Of a DNA stretch of 64,000 nucleotides, positions 51,880-61,169 are shown one piece after another; position 1 is the first letter of the stretch, and the number at the start of each line of letters is the position of its first letter. The stretch comes from Mesorhizobium hawassense (GTDB lineage: Bacteria > Pseudomonadota > Alphaproteobacteria > Rhizobiales > Rhizobiaceae). The position numbers and the translations under genes are program-made. The stretch is taken from contig NZ_QMBP01000007.1 in the NCBI RefSeq assembly GCF_003289945.1, positions 239,350-303,349 of the forward strand. The letters run 5' to 3'. The notes under the pieces are model-generated. The model was not told where the DNA came from. It searched no databases and saw nothing but the letters and a program-made list of their open reading frames with translations.

Positions 51880-52433
51880 AGAAGGCAACCATCTGAAATA
51901 GATTGAATCTGCATATGCTAGCAGCGGCGTGATGCTGCACCAATGCGGTTAAATTCCGGTGAGACGGCGAAGCGAAGTCTTCAAGCGCGGACGTCTGGTG
52001 GGATGCCCGATACAAAGGCACCGCCGCGGTGGCGTCAGCCGGTTACATAGGTGGGAGATATCTCCAGCCTTCTGGGAGTGCTGTGTCAGCGTCCCCGGAG
52101 CTGCGTGAACATGTCGTCGGTTGGTCGTTAGAACAATTTCAGGAAAGTCCGCAACGGTTTTTCCGTCCGGAGTTGCGTAAAAACAAAGAGATAGTGCGGT
52201 TTGGCGTTTCCGTGAAAACGCCGAACTGCTCACGCGCGGCGACTTGGATCGCTCCACGCCTCGCAAGCGGGATAGCGAAATCTCGTGAAGGCAAGGTCAA
52301 GCTGCTTTCTCCGGCCCGTACCGGCGACGGGCGGAGACTGGGAGAGATGGACACCATGCGCGTGGCGCGTCTGGAAATTGGCAGGACATGGACGCGGGGC
52401 GGCTCGCGTGCAGCCGCTTGGCCGAGCGGTGCA
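51880..52433. other. Intergenic region between glmU and the cyclase gene, with a repeat
   Basis: This 554-bp region holds the full-length repeat copy H (52130-52231) and the promoter of glmU. Upstream of the repeat is a CACCG-CCG-CGGTG palindrome near 52018. The right part is open in the frame of the cyclase gene but its product does not look like family sequence; no other gene was found. Confidence 0.5.
52130..52231. repeat. Two-hairpin intergenic repeat, copy H (full length, diverged)
   Basis: It begins AGAACAATTTCAGGAAAGT and ends CCGAACTGCTC, with TTTTTCCGTCCGGAGTTGCG and GGCGTTTCCGTGAAAACGCC inside. Several arm positions have changed together: GCGGTTTGGCGTTT pairs with the altered AAAACGCCGAACTGC, a sign that the stem is kept by compensating changes. 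Confidence 0.8.
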
Positions 52434-54170
52434 ATGACCGCGCAGCGCCACCTCGCGGCGATCCTGGCCTGCGACGTGGTCGGCTACTCGCGTCTGATGG
52501 AGCGCGACGAGCGCGGCACGCTCGAGCGGCTGAAGACCTACCGCAAGGATCTCCTCGAACCGCTGGTCACCGAGCACCACGGTCGGATCGTCAAGCTCAC
52601 CGGCGACGGCATGCTGTGCGAGTTCGCGAGCGTCGTTAACGCGGTGACCTCGGCGATGGCGATCCAGCAGGCCTTGGCAGAACACGAGTCGGAGACGCCC
52701 GAGGAAGAGCGGATTCGCTTCCGCATCGGCATCAATCTCGGCGACGTGGTCTGCGAGGAGGACGGCGACCTCTACGGTGACGGGGTCAACATCGCCGCCC
52801 GCCTCGAAAGCGTCGCCGATCCAGGCGCCGTAGTCGTCTCGGGCACCGCCTACGACCACCTGCAGGGCAAGCTCGACTGCGGTTTCACGCCGCTCGGCGA
52901 CCTGCGCCTCAAGAACATCGAGCGGCCCGTGCGCGCTTACCGCGTCGAGGCCGACGCCAGCGCCGCACCGCCTCCTCTGCCCGAGAAACCTTCGATCGCG
53001 GTTCTGCCTTTCACCAACATGAGCGGCGACCCCGACCAGGAGTACTTCGCCGACGGGCTGGTGGAGGACATCATCACGGGCTTGAGCCGGGTGAATTCGT
53101 TCTTCGTGATCGCCCGAAACTCGTCCTTCACCTACAAGGGCCGGGCGGTGGACCTGCGCCAGGTCGGGCGCGAGCTGGGCGTCCGCTACGTGCTCGAAGG
53201 CAGCATCCGCAGAGCAGGTTCGCGGGTCCGCATCAGTGGGCAGTTGGTGGACGCGATCAGCGGACACCATGTCTGGGCCGACCGCTTCGAGGGCGACGTG
53301 TGCGACATCTTCGACCTGCAGGACAAGGTGACCGAGAGCGTCGTCGGCGCTGTCGAGCCGAGCATCCGGCTGGAGGAGATCAAGCAGGCGCGCATGAAGC
53401 CGACCGACTACATCAGCGCCTACGACCTTTACCTTCGCGCGCTGCCGCGCTTCTACAGCATGACGCGCGAAGGCTTTGCCGACGTGCGTCGGCTCACCAA
53501 CGAGGCGCTCAGCATCGACCCTGCCTTCAACTTGGCGAAGGCACTCGGCGCCTATATCCGCAGCATATCCGTGAGCCAGTGCTGGCACGAGCCCGACGAT
53601 ACCAGGGTCGCTACGCGCATGGCGCGCGAGGTCCTGGCGGAAGCGCGCGACGACCCCACGAGCCTCCGCTTCGCCGCGCAGGTGATCGCCTACAGCGCGA
53701 AGGACTACGAGATGGCGCTGGCCACGATCGAACGATCCCTGCTGCTCAATCCCAATTCGGCGCAGGGCCATACGAGCTGCGGCTGGGTCAACGCACATTC
53801 CGGTCGCCCACTCGTCGCGATCGAGCATTTTCACAGGGCAATGCGGCTTAGCCCGGTCGACCCCGAGAAGGGCATCGCGCTCTCCGGCATCGGCATGAGC
53901 TACCTGATGCTCGAGCGCTACGAGGAAGCGCTGGCATCGGGAGAACGCGCGCTGCACGAGATGCCGAACTACGGCTCCTCGCACCGGGTGTTGATCATGG
54001 CGCTGGTCAAACTCAATCGGCTGGAGGAGGCGCGGGCGGCGGCGCGGCGGCTGATGGAGGCGTTCCCAACCTACACGCTCACCCTGCAGAGACAGATCAA
54101 CCCATGGCAGGACAAGGTGTTCGGCGAGCGTTACGTCGAGGCGCTGGGCATCGCCGGCGTGCCGGAGTGA
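52434..54170 (+). CDS. Class III adenylate/guanylate cyclase with TolB-like and TPR regions
   Basis: This 578-residue protein has an N-terminal class III cyclase catalytic domain: LAAILACDVVGYSRLMERDE with metal-binding Asp14, VKLTGDGMLCEF with Asp58, and YGDGVNIAARLES with transition-state residues. A linker with PEKPSIAVLPFTNMSGDPDQEYFADGLVEDI (TolB-N/FlgO-like domain) and VRYVLEGSIRRAGSRVRISGQLVDA follows, then TPR repeats (GHTSCGWVNAHSGRPLVAIEHFHRAMRLSP). Proteins of this type are abundant in Rhizobiales. cAMP synthesis is expected. The ATG at 52434 is chosen by family comparison; longer starts at 52346 are possible. Confidence 0.92.
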   Translation: MTAQRHLAAILACDVVGYSRLMERDERGTLERLKTYRKDLLEPLVTEHHGRIVKLTGDGMLCEFASVVNAVTSAMAIQQALAEHESETPEEERIRFRIGINLGDVVCEEDGDLYGDGVNIAARLESVADPGAVVVSGTAYDHLQGKLDCGFTPLGDLRLKNIERPVRAYRVEADASAAPPPLPEKPSIAVLPFTNMSGDPDQEYFADGLVEDIITGLSRVNSFFVIARNSSFTYKGRAVDLRQVGRELGVRYVLEGSIRRAGSRVRISGQLVDAISGHHVWADRFEGDVCDIFDLQDKVTESVVGAVEPSIRLEEIKQARMKPTDYISAYDLYLRALPRFYSMTREGFADVRRLTNEALSIDPAFNLAKALGAYIRSISVSQCWHEPDDTRVATRMAREVLAEARDDPTSLRFAAQVIAYSAKDYEMALATIERSLLLNPNSAQGHTSCGWVNAHSGRPLVAIEHFHRAMRLSPVDPEKGIALSGIGMSYLMLERYEEALASGERALHEMPNYGSSHRVLIMALVKLNRLEEARAAARRLMEAFPTYTLTLQRQINPWQDKVFGERYVEALGIAGVPE

Positions 54171-54188
54171 TCGCGCACAAAGCGCAAA

Positions 54189-54935
54189 TTACCCCAGCCG
54201 TCCCAGCACCGGGAAATTCTCCAGCAGCCAGTAGGATGCACTCTGCACGCCGCCGGTGAGAAAAAACACGCCTGCGACGACCAGCAGCGCGCCGATCGCT
54301 TTTTCCACACGGCCGAGATGGACGCGGAATTTGCCGAGGAAGCGCATGAAAGCGCCGGAAAACAGCGCCGCGATCAGGAAGGGGATGCCGAGGCCGAGCG
54401 AATAGGCGGCGAGCAGCAGCGCGCCCTCACCCACCGTCTCGCGCCCGCCTGCCAGAGTCAGGATCGGGCCCAGTACCGGGCCGATGCAGGGCGTCCAGCC
54501 GAAGGCGAAGGCCAGTCCCATGACATAGGCCGCGACCATGCTGGCCGGCTTGCCCTGCGATTGGAAGCGCGCCTCGCGCGACAGCAGCGGAATGCGCAGG
54601 ATGCCGAGGAAGTTGAGGCCCATGACGATGATCAGCGCGCCGGCCACCATCGCCAGCGGTTCCTGCCAGACGCGCAGCAGGCGCCCGATGGTCGAGGCGC
54701 CGGCGCCGAGCGCCACAAAGACGGTCGAGAAGCCGAGCACGAAAGCCAGCGAGGCGTAGAGCAGCGCGCCGCGCGCGCCTTCCCTCGCCGTCACGCTCTG
54801 ATTGCCGCGAAAATCATCGACCGAAACGCCGGCCATGTAGCAGAGATAGGGCGGAACCAGCGGCAGCACGCAAGGCGACAGGAACGAGATCGCCCCTGCC
54901 CCGACCGCGCTGACATAGCCGATGTCCAATGCCAT
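54189..54935 (-). CDS. ccdA: Cytochrome c biogenesis protein CcdA
   Basis: This 248-residue polytopic membrane protein (six helices) moves electrons from cytoplasmic thioredoxin to periplasmic thiol proteins for cytochrome c maturation. The conserved Cys pair is visible in FLSPCVLPLVPPYLCYMAG near the N-terminus and GWTPCIGPVLGP in the fourth helix. The ATG at 54935 fits the family; an extension to 54992 does not. The gene stands alone, convergent with the cyclase gene. Confidence 0.94.
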   Translation of the reverse strand: MALDIGYVSAVGAGAISFLSPCVLPLVPPYLCYMAGVSVDDFRGNQSVTAREGARGALLYASLAFVLGFSTVFVALGAGASTIGRLLRVWQEPLAMVAGALIIVMGLNFLGILRIPLLSREARFQSQGKPASMVAAYVMGLAFAFGWTPCIGPVLGPILTLAGGRETVGEGALLLAAYSLGLGIPFLIAALFSGAFMRFLGKFRVHLGRVEKAIGALLVVAGVFFLTGGVQSASYWLLENFPVLGRLG

Positions 54936-55100
54936 TTCGTCCGCCCTGCCTGTGGTGGCGTCGATATAGCGATGCGAATGGCTCTTCGCCAATCACCATT
55001 GTGTGGCACGTCGCCGCTTCGCCAAGGAAGAAACGGCAGCCCCAACGCGTTGTTGGGATGAGCGCGCGATTGCCGCGTGCTTGTTCTCAGGGAGATTGTC

Positions 55101-55478
55101 ATGAAAGCGATTGCACTCGGATTCGCCGCGCTTTTGCTCGGCACCGCCGCGTCCCAGGCCGCGGAAGCCTGGAAGGAAGCCGAAGTGGGCGGCACCAAGA
55201 TCTACACCGACGCCAAGGGCATGACCCTTTATACCTTCGACAAGGATGAGAAAGGCAAATCCAACTGTTACGACAAATGCGCTAGCAACTGGCCGCCGCT
55301 GAAGGCTGAAGCCGGCGCCAAGGCCGATGACGAATGGACGCTCGTCGACCGCAAGGACGGGAGCAAGATGTGGGCCTATAACGGCAAGCCGGTCTACACC
55401 TTCATCAAGGACAAGAAAGCCGGCGACATGACCGGCGAAGGCGTCGCCGGCGCCTGGCACGTCGTCAAGGCCGACTGA
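55101..55478 (+). CDS. Secreted repeat protein with Y-x-[FWY]-x2-D motifs (COG4315)
   Basis: This 125-residue protein has a signal peptide (MKAIALGFAALLLGTAASQA) and the two-repeat structure of COG4315: MTLYTFDKDEKGKSNCYDKCASNWPPL and KMWAYNGKPVYTFIKDKKAGDMTGEGV. The YTFDKD and YTFIKD motifs and the conserved C-x3-C-x3-WP segment define the family. Periplasmic location; function unknown. The ATG at 55101 follows GGGAGATTGTC. Confidence 0.93.
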   Translation: MKAIALGFAALLLGTAASQAAEAWKEAEVGGTKIYTDAKGMTLYTFDKDEKGKSNCYDKCASNWPPLKAEAGAKADDEWTLVDRKDGSKMWAYNGKPVYTFIKDKKAGDMTGEGVAGAWHVVKAD

Positions 55479-55596
55479 GCCCACGCCATCGCGCTCCGGC
55501 TGTCGGGTTCGGTGATCCGGCAGCCAGCCATCTTTTTGCCCGTCGCCGCCCGTTCACGCCGCAGGCCCCGCTGTCCCCAAAAATGTGATCTTTGCC

Positions 55597-55615
55597 ATAC
55601 ACTCTAAGAGTGTAT
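55597..55615. promoter_or_regulatory. 19-bp palindrome upstream of topA
   Basis: ATACACTC-TAA-GAGTGTAT is a perfect palindrome with 8-bp arms and a 3-bp centre, 139 nt before the topA start. It could be a repressor operator in the topA promoter region or a remnant of another element. No T run follows, so it is not a terminator. Confidence 0.5.
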
Positions 55616-55753
55616 CGTCGGCGAGCGCTTCGCAAATTGCCCGCCTCCCCTTGACCGATTGCAAAAGCGCGGCCATGTGAGCGACGAAAAGAGTGGGATT
55701 TCGTCGTGCGTCGCGGAGTTCTTCCGCCACCTCACAGCTGATTAAGAGACCTC

Positions 55754-58321
55754 ATGGACGTCGTCGTCGTCGAATCGCCGGCCAAGGCGAAGACAATCAA
55801 CAAATATCTCGGCAAGAACTATAAGGTCCTTGCCTCGTTCGGTCATGTCCGAGATCTGCCGGCCAAGGACGGCTCGGTGCGGCCCGACGAGGATTTCGCC
55901 ATGTCCTGGTCGGTCGACACCGCTTCCGGCAAGCGCCTCGCCGACATCGCCAAGGCGGTTAAGGATGCCGACGGCCTGATCCTCGCCACCGACCCGGATC
56001 GCGAGGGCGAGGCGATTTCCTGGCATGTGCTGGAGGTCCTGAAGCAGAAGCGGGCGCTCAAGGACAAACCGGTCAGCCGCGTCGTCTTCAACGCCATCAC
56101 CAAGGCCTCGGTGCTGGATGCGATGGCCAATCCGCGCCAGATCGACGCGCCGCTGGTCGACGCCTATCTCGCCCGCCGCGCGCTGGATTATCTCGTCGGC
56201 TTCACGCTGTCGCCGGTGCTGTGGCGCAAGCTGCCGGGCGCCCGTTCCGCCGGCCGCGTGCAGTCGGTGGCGCTGCGTCTGGTCTGCGATCGCGAATCCG
56301 AAATCGAACGCTTCATCCGCGAGGAATATTGGCAGATCGCCGCCATCCTCGACACGCCGCGCAACGACAGCTTCGAGGCCCGGCTCACCGCCTACGCCGG
56401 CAAGAAGCTGCAGAAGCTCGATATCGGCAACAAGGCGCAGGCCGACGACATCAAGGCGATGCTCGAAGGCGCGACTTTCAAGGCCTTGTCGGTCGAGGCC
56501 AAGCCGACAAAACGCAATCCCGGCCCCCCCTTCACCACCTCGACGCTGCAGCAGGCAGCATCGTCAGGGCTCGGCTTCTCTGCCACCCGCACCATGCAGG
56601 TGGCGCAGAAACTCTATGAAGGCATGGATGTCGGCGGCGAGACCGCCGGCCTCATCACCTATATGCGTACCGACGGCGTGCAGATGGCGCCGGAGGCGAT
56701 CGAGGCTGCCCGCAACGCCATAGTCAGCGAATTCGGCGCGAAATACCTGCCGGAAAAGCCGCGTTTCTACACCACCAAGGCCAAGAACGCCCAGGAAGCG
56801 CATGAGGCGATCCGCCCGACCGATTTCCGGCGCACGCCGGCTTCCGTGCGGCAATATCTCGATGCCGACCAGGCCCGCCTCTACGAACTGATCTGGAAGC
56901 GCGCCATCGCCAGCCAGATGCAGCCGGCCGAGATCGAGCGCACCACGGTCGAAATCGAGGCGGTCAATGGCGCCCGCACCGCCGAGCTTCGCGCGGTCGG
57001 GTCGGTCGTCCGCTTCGACGGCTTCATCGCCGCCTATACCGACCAGAAGGAAGAGGACGCGGAAGACGAGGAAAGCCGCCGCCTGCCCGAGATCCGCGCC
57101 GGCGAGCCGCTTGCCCGCCAGGCGATCAACGCCACCCAGCACACCACCGAGCCGCCGCCGCGTTACTCGGAAGCGTCGCTGATCAAGAAGCTGGAAGAGC
57201 TGGGCATTGGCCGGCCGTCGACCTATACGGCCATCCTGAAGACGCTGGAAGACCGCGATTACGTCACCATCGACCGGCGCAGGCTGGTGCCGCAGGCCAA
57301 GGGCCGGCTGCTCTCCGCCTTTCTCGAAAGCTTCTTCGAACGCTATGTCGAATATGATTTCACCGCCTCGCTCGAGGAAAAGCTCGACGAGATTTCCGAC
57401 GGCAAGCTCGCCTGGAAGGATGTGCTGCGCGACTTCTGGAAGGATTTCTCCGGCGCCGTCGACGACATCAAGGAGCTGCGCGTCACCGATGTGCTCGACG
57501 CCCTCAATGACGAGCTGGCACCGCTGGTGTTCCCCGAGCGTGAGGATGGCTCCAATCCGCGCATCTGCCCGAAATGCGGCAACGGCAATCTGTCGCTGAA
57601 GCTCGGCAAGTTCGGCGCCTTCGTCGGCTGCTCGAACTATCCTGAGTGCTCCTACACCCGCCAGCTCGGCGACGCCGCCAATCCCAATGGCGAGAACGGC
57701 AATGGCGATGACGGCGTCAAGCTGCTCGGCAAGGACCCTTACACCGCCGAGGAAATAACGCTGCGCAGCGGCCGTTTCGGCCCCTATATCCAGCGAGGCG
57801 AAGGCAAGGAGGCCAAGCGCTCCAGCCTGCCCAAGGGCTGGACGCCCGAGACGATCGATCACGAGAAGGCGCTGGCGCTGCTGGCCTTGCCGCGCGACGT
57901 TGGAAAACATCCGGAAACCGGCAAGATGATCTCGGCCGGTCTTGGGCGCTATGGCCCCTTCGTGCTGCACGACGGCACCTATGCCAATCTGGAAAGCATC
58001 GAGGACGTATTCTCGATCGGCTTGAACCGCGCCGTCTCGGTGATCGCCGAGAAGCAGCAGAAGGGCAAGGGCGGCCGCAATGGCGCCACGCCGGCGGCGC
58101 TGAAGGAACTGGGCGACCATCCAGATGGCGGTGGCAAGATCGTCGTGCGCGACGGTAAATACGGGCCCTACGTCAATTACGGCAAGGTCAATGCGACGCT
58201 GCCCAAGGGCAAGGACCCGCAATCGGTGACGATGGAAGAAGCGCTCACCCTGATTGCCGAAAAGGAAGCCAAGGGCGGGGGCGGCAAAAAACCCTTCCGC
58301 CGGGCGGCGAAGAAGGGATAG
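55754..58321 (+). CDS. topA: DNA topoisomerase I
   Basis: This 855-residue type IA topoisomerase relaxes negative supercoils. It has the TOPRIM domain (VVVESPAKAKTI with Glu7, DPDREGE at 80-86), SAGRVQSVALRL, and the catalytic Tyr303 in GLITYMRTDG. C-terminal zinc-finger domains have CPKCGNGNLSLKLGKFGAFVGCSNYPEC, then two more glycine-rich repeats without Cys (GRFGPYIQ, GRYGPFVLHDG, GKYGPYV), and a Lys-rich tail. Length normal for alphaproteobacteria. rnr follows after 6 nt, and DUF983 after that, forming an operon. Confidence 0.98.
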   Translation: MDVVVVESPAKAKTINKYLGKNYKVLASFGHVRDLPAKDGSVRPDEDFAMSWSVDTASGKRLADIAKAVKDADGLILATDPDREGEAISWHVLEVLKQKRALKDKPVSRVVFNAITKASVLDAMANPRQIDAPLVDAYLARRALDYLVGFTLSPVLWRKLPGARSAGRVQSVALRLVCDRESEIERFIREEYWQIAAILDTPRNDSFEARLTAYAGKKLQKLDIGNKAQADDIKAMLEGATFKALSVEAKPTKRNPGPPFTTSTLQQAASSGLGFSATRTMQVAQKLYEGMDVGGETAGLITYMRTDGVQMAPEAIEAARNAIVSEFGAKYLPEKPRFYTTKAKNAQEAHEAIRPTDFRRTPASVRQYLDADQARLYELIWKRAIASQMQPAEIERTTVEIEAVNGARTAELRAVGSVVRFDGFIAAYTDQKEEDAEDEESRRLPEIRAGEPLARQAINATQHTTEPPPRYSEASLIKKLEELGIGRPSTYTAILKTLEDRDYVTIDRRRLVPQAKGRLLSAFLESFFERYVEYDFTASLEEKLDEISDGKLAWKDVLRDFWKDFSGAVDDIKELRVTDVLDALNDELAPLVFPEREDGSNPRICPKCGNGNLSLKLGKFGAFVGCSNYPECSYTRQLGDAANPNGENGNGDDGVKLLGKDPYTAEEITLRSGRFGPYIQRGEGKEAKRSSLPKGWTPETIDHEKALALLALPRDVGKHPETGKMISAGLGRYGPFVLHDGTYANLESIEDVFSIGLNRAVSVIAEKQQKGKGGRNGATPAALKELGDHPDGGGKIVVRDGKYGPYVNYGKVNATLPKGKDPQSVTMEEALTLIAEKEAKGGGGKKPFRRAAKKG

Positions 58322-58327
58322 CAGGAC

Positions 58328-60634
58328 GTGGCGCGCAGGATCTCCGGAAGAAGCCACGGCGATCCGCGCCACGCCGACACGAGGGCCAAGGTGAAGGACG
58401 ACTACCGGCCCTCGCGTGACGAGATCCTGCGCTACATCGCCGAAAACCCCGACCGTTCCGGCAAGCGCGAGATCGCCAAGGCCTTCGCGCTACGCGGCGA
58501 CGACCGCGTCTGGCTGAAAGACATTTTGCGCGACCTGCAGGACGAGGGTCTACTCAACAAGGAGCGGAAGCGCCTTACCCGCGCGGGCGCCGTGCCTCAT
58601 GTCGCCGTCCTCGACATTTTTGGCCGCGACGACGACGGCGTGCTCCTGGCGCATCCGAGTGAATATACCGGCGCCGGCTCGCCGCCCGTCATCGCCATCC
58701 GCGTCTCGCGCGGTGCCGGCGGTCCTGCGCCCGGCATCGGCGACCGCGTGCTCGCAAAAACCTTCCCGACCGACGATCCGTCAGGCCCGGGCTATACGGG
58801 GCGGGTTATGAAGATCTTCGAGAAACGCAGCGACGCGGTTCTCGGCGTCTTCCGCGTGCTGAAGGACGGCACGTTCCGCATCGAGCCCGTCGAACGGCGC
58901 CAGCCGGAACTGATCGTCGACAAGGAATTCCAGAATGGCGCCAGGAATGGCGACCTGGTCGAGGTCGAGCCGGCGCGGGCGTCCCGCTTCGGCCTGCCGC
59001 GCGCCAAGGTGCTGGCGGTGCTGGGATCGCTGAGCAGCGAGAAGGCGGTCTCGATGATCGCCATCCACGCCCACGACATCCCCCATGTCTTTCCGGCGGA
59101 CGTGATTGCCGAGGCCGACGCGGTGAAGCCGGCGACGCTTGACCACCGCGAGGACTGGCGCGATCTGCCGCTGGTAACCATCGATCCGGCCGACGCCAAG
59201 GACCATGACGACGCCGTCTTCGCGACACCCGATACGGATGAGAAGAACTCCGGCGGTGTGATCGTCACCGTGGCGATCGCCGATGTCGCCGCCTATGTCC
59301 GCTACGGCACGCCGCTCGACCGCGAGGCCTTGAAGCGCGGCAATTCGGTCTATTTCCCGGACCGCGTCGTCCCCATGCTGCCCGAACGCATCTCCAACGA
59401 TCTCTGCTCGCTGCGCGAGGGCGAGGACCGGCCGGCGATTGCCGTGCGCATGACCTTCTCCTCGGAAGGCCGCAAGCTCAGGCATTCCTTCCATCGCGTG
59501 ATGATGAAACCGGCGGCCAAGCTCGCCTACCCGCAGGCGCAGGCCGCGATCGACGGCGTCCCCGACGACAAGACGCGGCCGATTCTCGACGGCGTGCTGA
59601 AGCCGCTATGGGATGCCTATGGCGTGCTGAAGCGCGGCCGCGATTCCCGCCAGCCGCTGGAACTCGACCTGCCGGAGCGCAAGATCCTGCTGAAGCCCGA
59701 CGGCACGGTCGACCGCGTCATCGTGCCGGAACGCCTCGATGCGCATAAGCTCATCGAGGAGTTCATGATCCAGGCCAATGTCGCGGCCGCAGAGACATTG
59801 GAGGGCAAGAAAGAGCCGCTCGTCTACCGCATCCACGACGCGCCATCGCTCGCCAAGCAGGAATCGCTGCGCGAGTTCCTGCATACGCTCAGCCTGTCCC
59901 TGGCGCGCGGCGCGCAGATGCGGCCGAGCCAGTTCAACGGCATTCTGGAGCGGGTGCGCGGCGCCGACAACGAGGCACTGGTCAACGAAGTGGTGCTGCG
60001 CTCGCAGAGCCAAGCCGAATACTCGCCGAAAAACATCGGCCATTTCGGCCTCAACCTCAGGCGCTACTCGCATTTCACCTCGCCGATCCGCCGCTATGCC
60101 GACCTGATCGTGCACCGTGGGCTGATCGCGGCGCTCGGTCTCGGGCCCGGCGGCCTGACGCAGCAGGAGGCGGACAGGCTGGAAGAGGTCGCCGCGCTGA
60201 TCTCGGCCACGGAACGCCGCGCCATGGCGGCCGAGCGCGATACCGTCGACCGGCTGATCGCCGCCTATCTCGCCGAGCGCGTCAACGACACGTTCGACGC
60301 GCGCATCTCCGGCGTCACCAAGGCGGGACTCTTTGTCCAATTGCCACAGTACGGCGCGGACGGCTTTATTCCGGTTTCAACTTTGGGCGGCGATTACTAC
60401 ATTTACGACGAAACCGCCCGCTCGCTCTTCGGGGAACGCAGCGGCAAGGGCTATCAACTGGCCGATCGCGTCGAAGTCCGATTGGTCGAGGTCGCGCCAA
60501 TGGCTGGCGCGATGCGTTTCGAGATGCTGACCGACCCGAAGCCCCTGCCCGGCTCGAAGCGGTCGTTCCACAAGGCCAAGGGCCGCGCCCGCGCCTCGCA
60601 ATCGCGCGTCGGTCCGCGCGGCAGGAGACGATAA
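58328..60634 (+). CDS. rnr: Ribonuclease R
   Basis: This 768-residue 3'-5' exoribonuclease degrades structured RNA. It has an N-terminal winged-helix region (EILRYIAENPDRSGKREIAKAF), cold-shock domains, the RNB catalytic domain with DPADAKDHDDAVFA and its acidic residues, SPIRRYADLIVHRGL, a C-terminal S1 domain and a basic tail. The start is GTG at 58328, preceded by AGGA. The gene begins 6 nt past topA and shares one base of its stop codon with the next start. Confidence 0.96.
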   Translation: MARRISGRSHGDPRHADTRAKVKDDYRPSRDEILRYIAENPDRSGKREIAKAFALRGDDRVWLKDILRDLQDEGLLNKERKRLTRAGAVPHVAVLDIFGRDDDGVLLAHPSEYTGAGSPPVIAIRVSRGAGGPAPGIGDRVLAKTFPTDDPSGPGYTGRVMKIFEKRSDAVLGVFRVLKDGTFRIEPVERRQPELIVDKEFQNGARNGDLVEVEPARASRFGLPRAKVLAVLGSLSSEKAVSMIAIHAHDIPHVFPADVIAEADAVKPATLDHREDWRDLPLVTIDPADAKDHDDAVFATPDTDEKNSGGVIVTVAIADVAAYVRYGTPLDREALKRGNSVYFPDRVVPMLPERISNDLCSLREGEDRPAIAVRMTFSSEGRKLRHSFHRVMMKPAAKLAYPQAQAAIDGVPDDKTRPILDGVLKPLWDAYGVLKRGRDSRQPLELDLPERKILLKPDGTVDRVIVPERLDAHKLIEEFMIQANVAAAETLEGKKEPLVYRIHDAPSLAKQESLREFLHTLSLSLARGAQMRPSQFNGILERVRGADNEALVNEVVLRSQSQAEYSPKNIGHFGLNLRRYSHFTSPIRRYADLIVHRGLIAALGLGPGGLTQQEADRLEEVAALISATERRAMAAERDTVDRLIAAYLAERVNDTFDARISGVTKAGLFVQLPQYGADGFIPVSTLGGDYYIYDETARSLFGERSGKGYQLADRVEVRLVEVAPMAGAMRFEMLTDPKPLPGSKRSFHKAKGRARASQSRVGPRGRRR

Positions 60635-61077
60635 TGCCAGGCAACTTGCCGGTGGAAGAACAGGTTTTTGGCGGCGAGCATCATTCCGGTCGCGCCGCGC
60701 GTCCCCTGTGGACGGCGATGAAGCACGGCATCCTTGGCCGCTGCCCGCATTGCGGCAAGGGCAAGCTGTTCCGGGCTTTCGTCAAGCCGGTCGACAAGTG
60801 CGAGGTCTGCGGCGAGGAACTGCATCACCACCGCGCCGACGACCTTCCAGCTTATCTGGTTATCGTCATCGTCGGCCACATCGTGGTTGGCTCCTTCATG
60901 GCAGTGGAGGCTACCACCACGCTGTCGACCTTGCAGCACGCGCTGATCTGGGTGCCGCTGACCATCATTCTCGCGCTGGTCTTGCTGCAGCCGGTCAAGG
61001 GCGCTGTCATCGGCCTGCAATGGGCGCTTTATATGCACGGCTTCGGCGGCGAGAAGGACGAGTTCGAGAGCCATTGA
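60634..61077 (+). CDS. DUF983 membrane protein
   Basis: This 147-residue protein has a zinc-ribbon-like pair CPHCGKGKLF and CEVCGEELHHH followed by two transmembrane helices (LVIVIVGHIVVGSFMAV, LIWVPLTIILALVLLQPV) and GLQWALYMHGFGG, matching DUF983. Related proteins are found with cytochrome c oxidase genes, but not here. The ATG overlaps the rnr stop codon by one base (TAATG) and has AGGAGACG, so it is coupled to rnr. Confidence 0.92.
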   Translation: MPGNLPVEEQVFGGEHHSGRAARPLWTAMKHGILGRCPHCGKGKLFRAFVKPVDKCEVCGEELHHHRADDLPAYLVIVIVGHIVVGSFMAVEATTTLSTLQHALIWVPLTIILALVLLQPVKGAVIGLQWALYMHGFGGEKDEFESH

Positions 61078-61169
61078 TAAGCTGGGAATGCATCGCTGTC
61101 CGCCCTGGTGCAAAGGCCACGGCGCGCAAGCCACTTTCACATCCGAGAAGTTTCCGCTAGGTCGGGCGC

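Noticed and set aside
52029..52433. N-terminal 135-residue extension of the class III cyclase
   Set aside because: It spans a dispersed repeat and lacks family features; the cyclase start MTAQRHLAAIL fits family members.
56564..58372. 602-codon antisense ORF opposite topA
   Set aside because: Shadow of topA, whose catalytic and zinc-finger motifs are clear on the plus strand.
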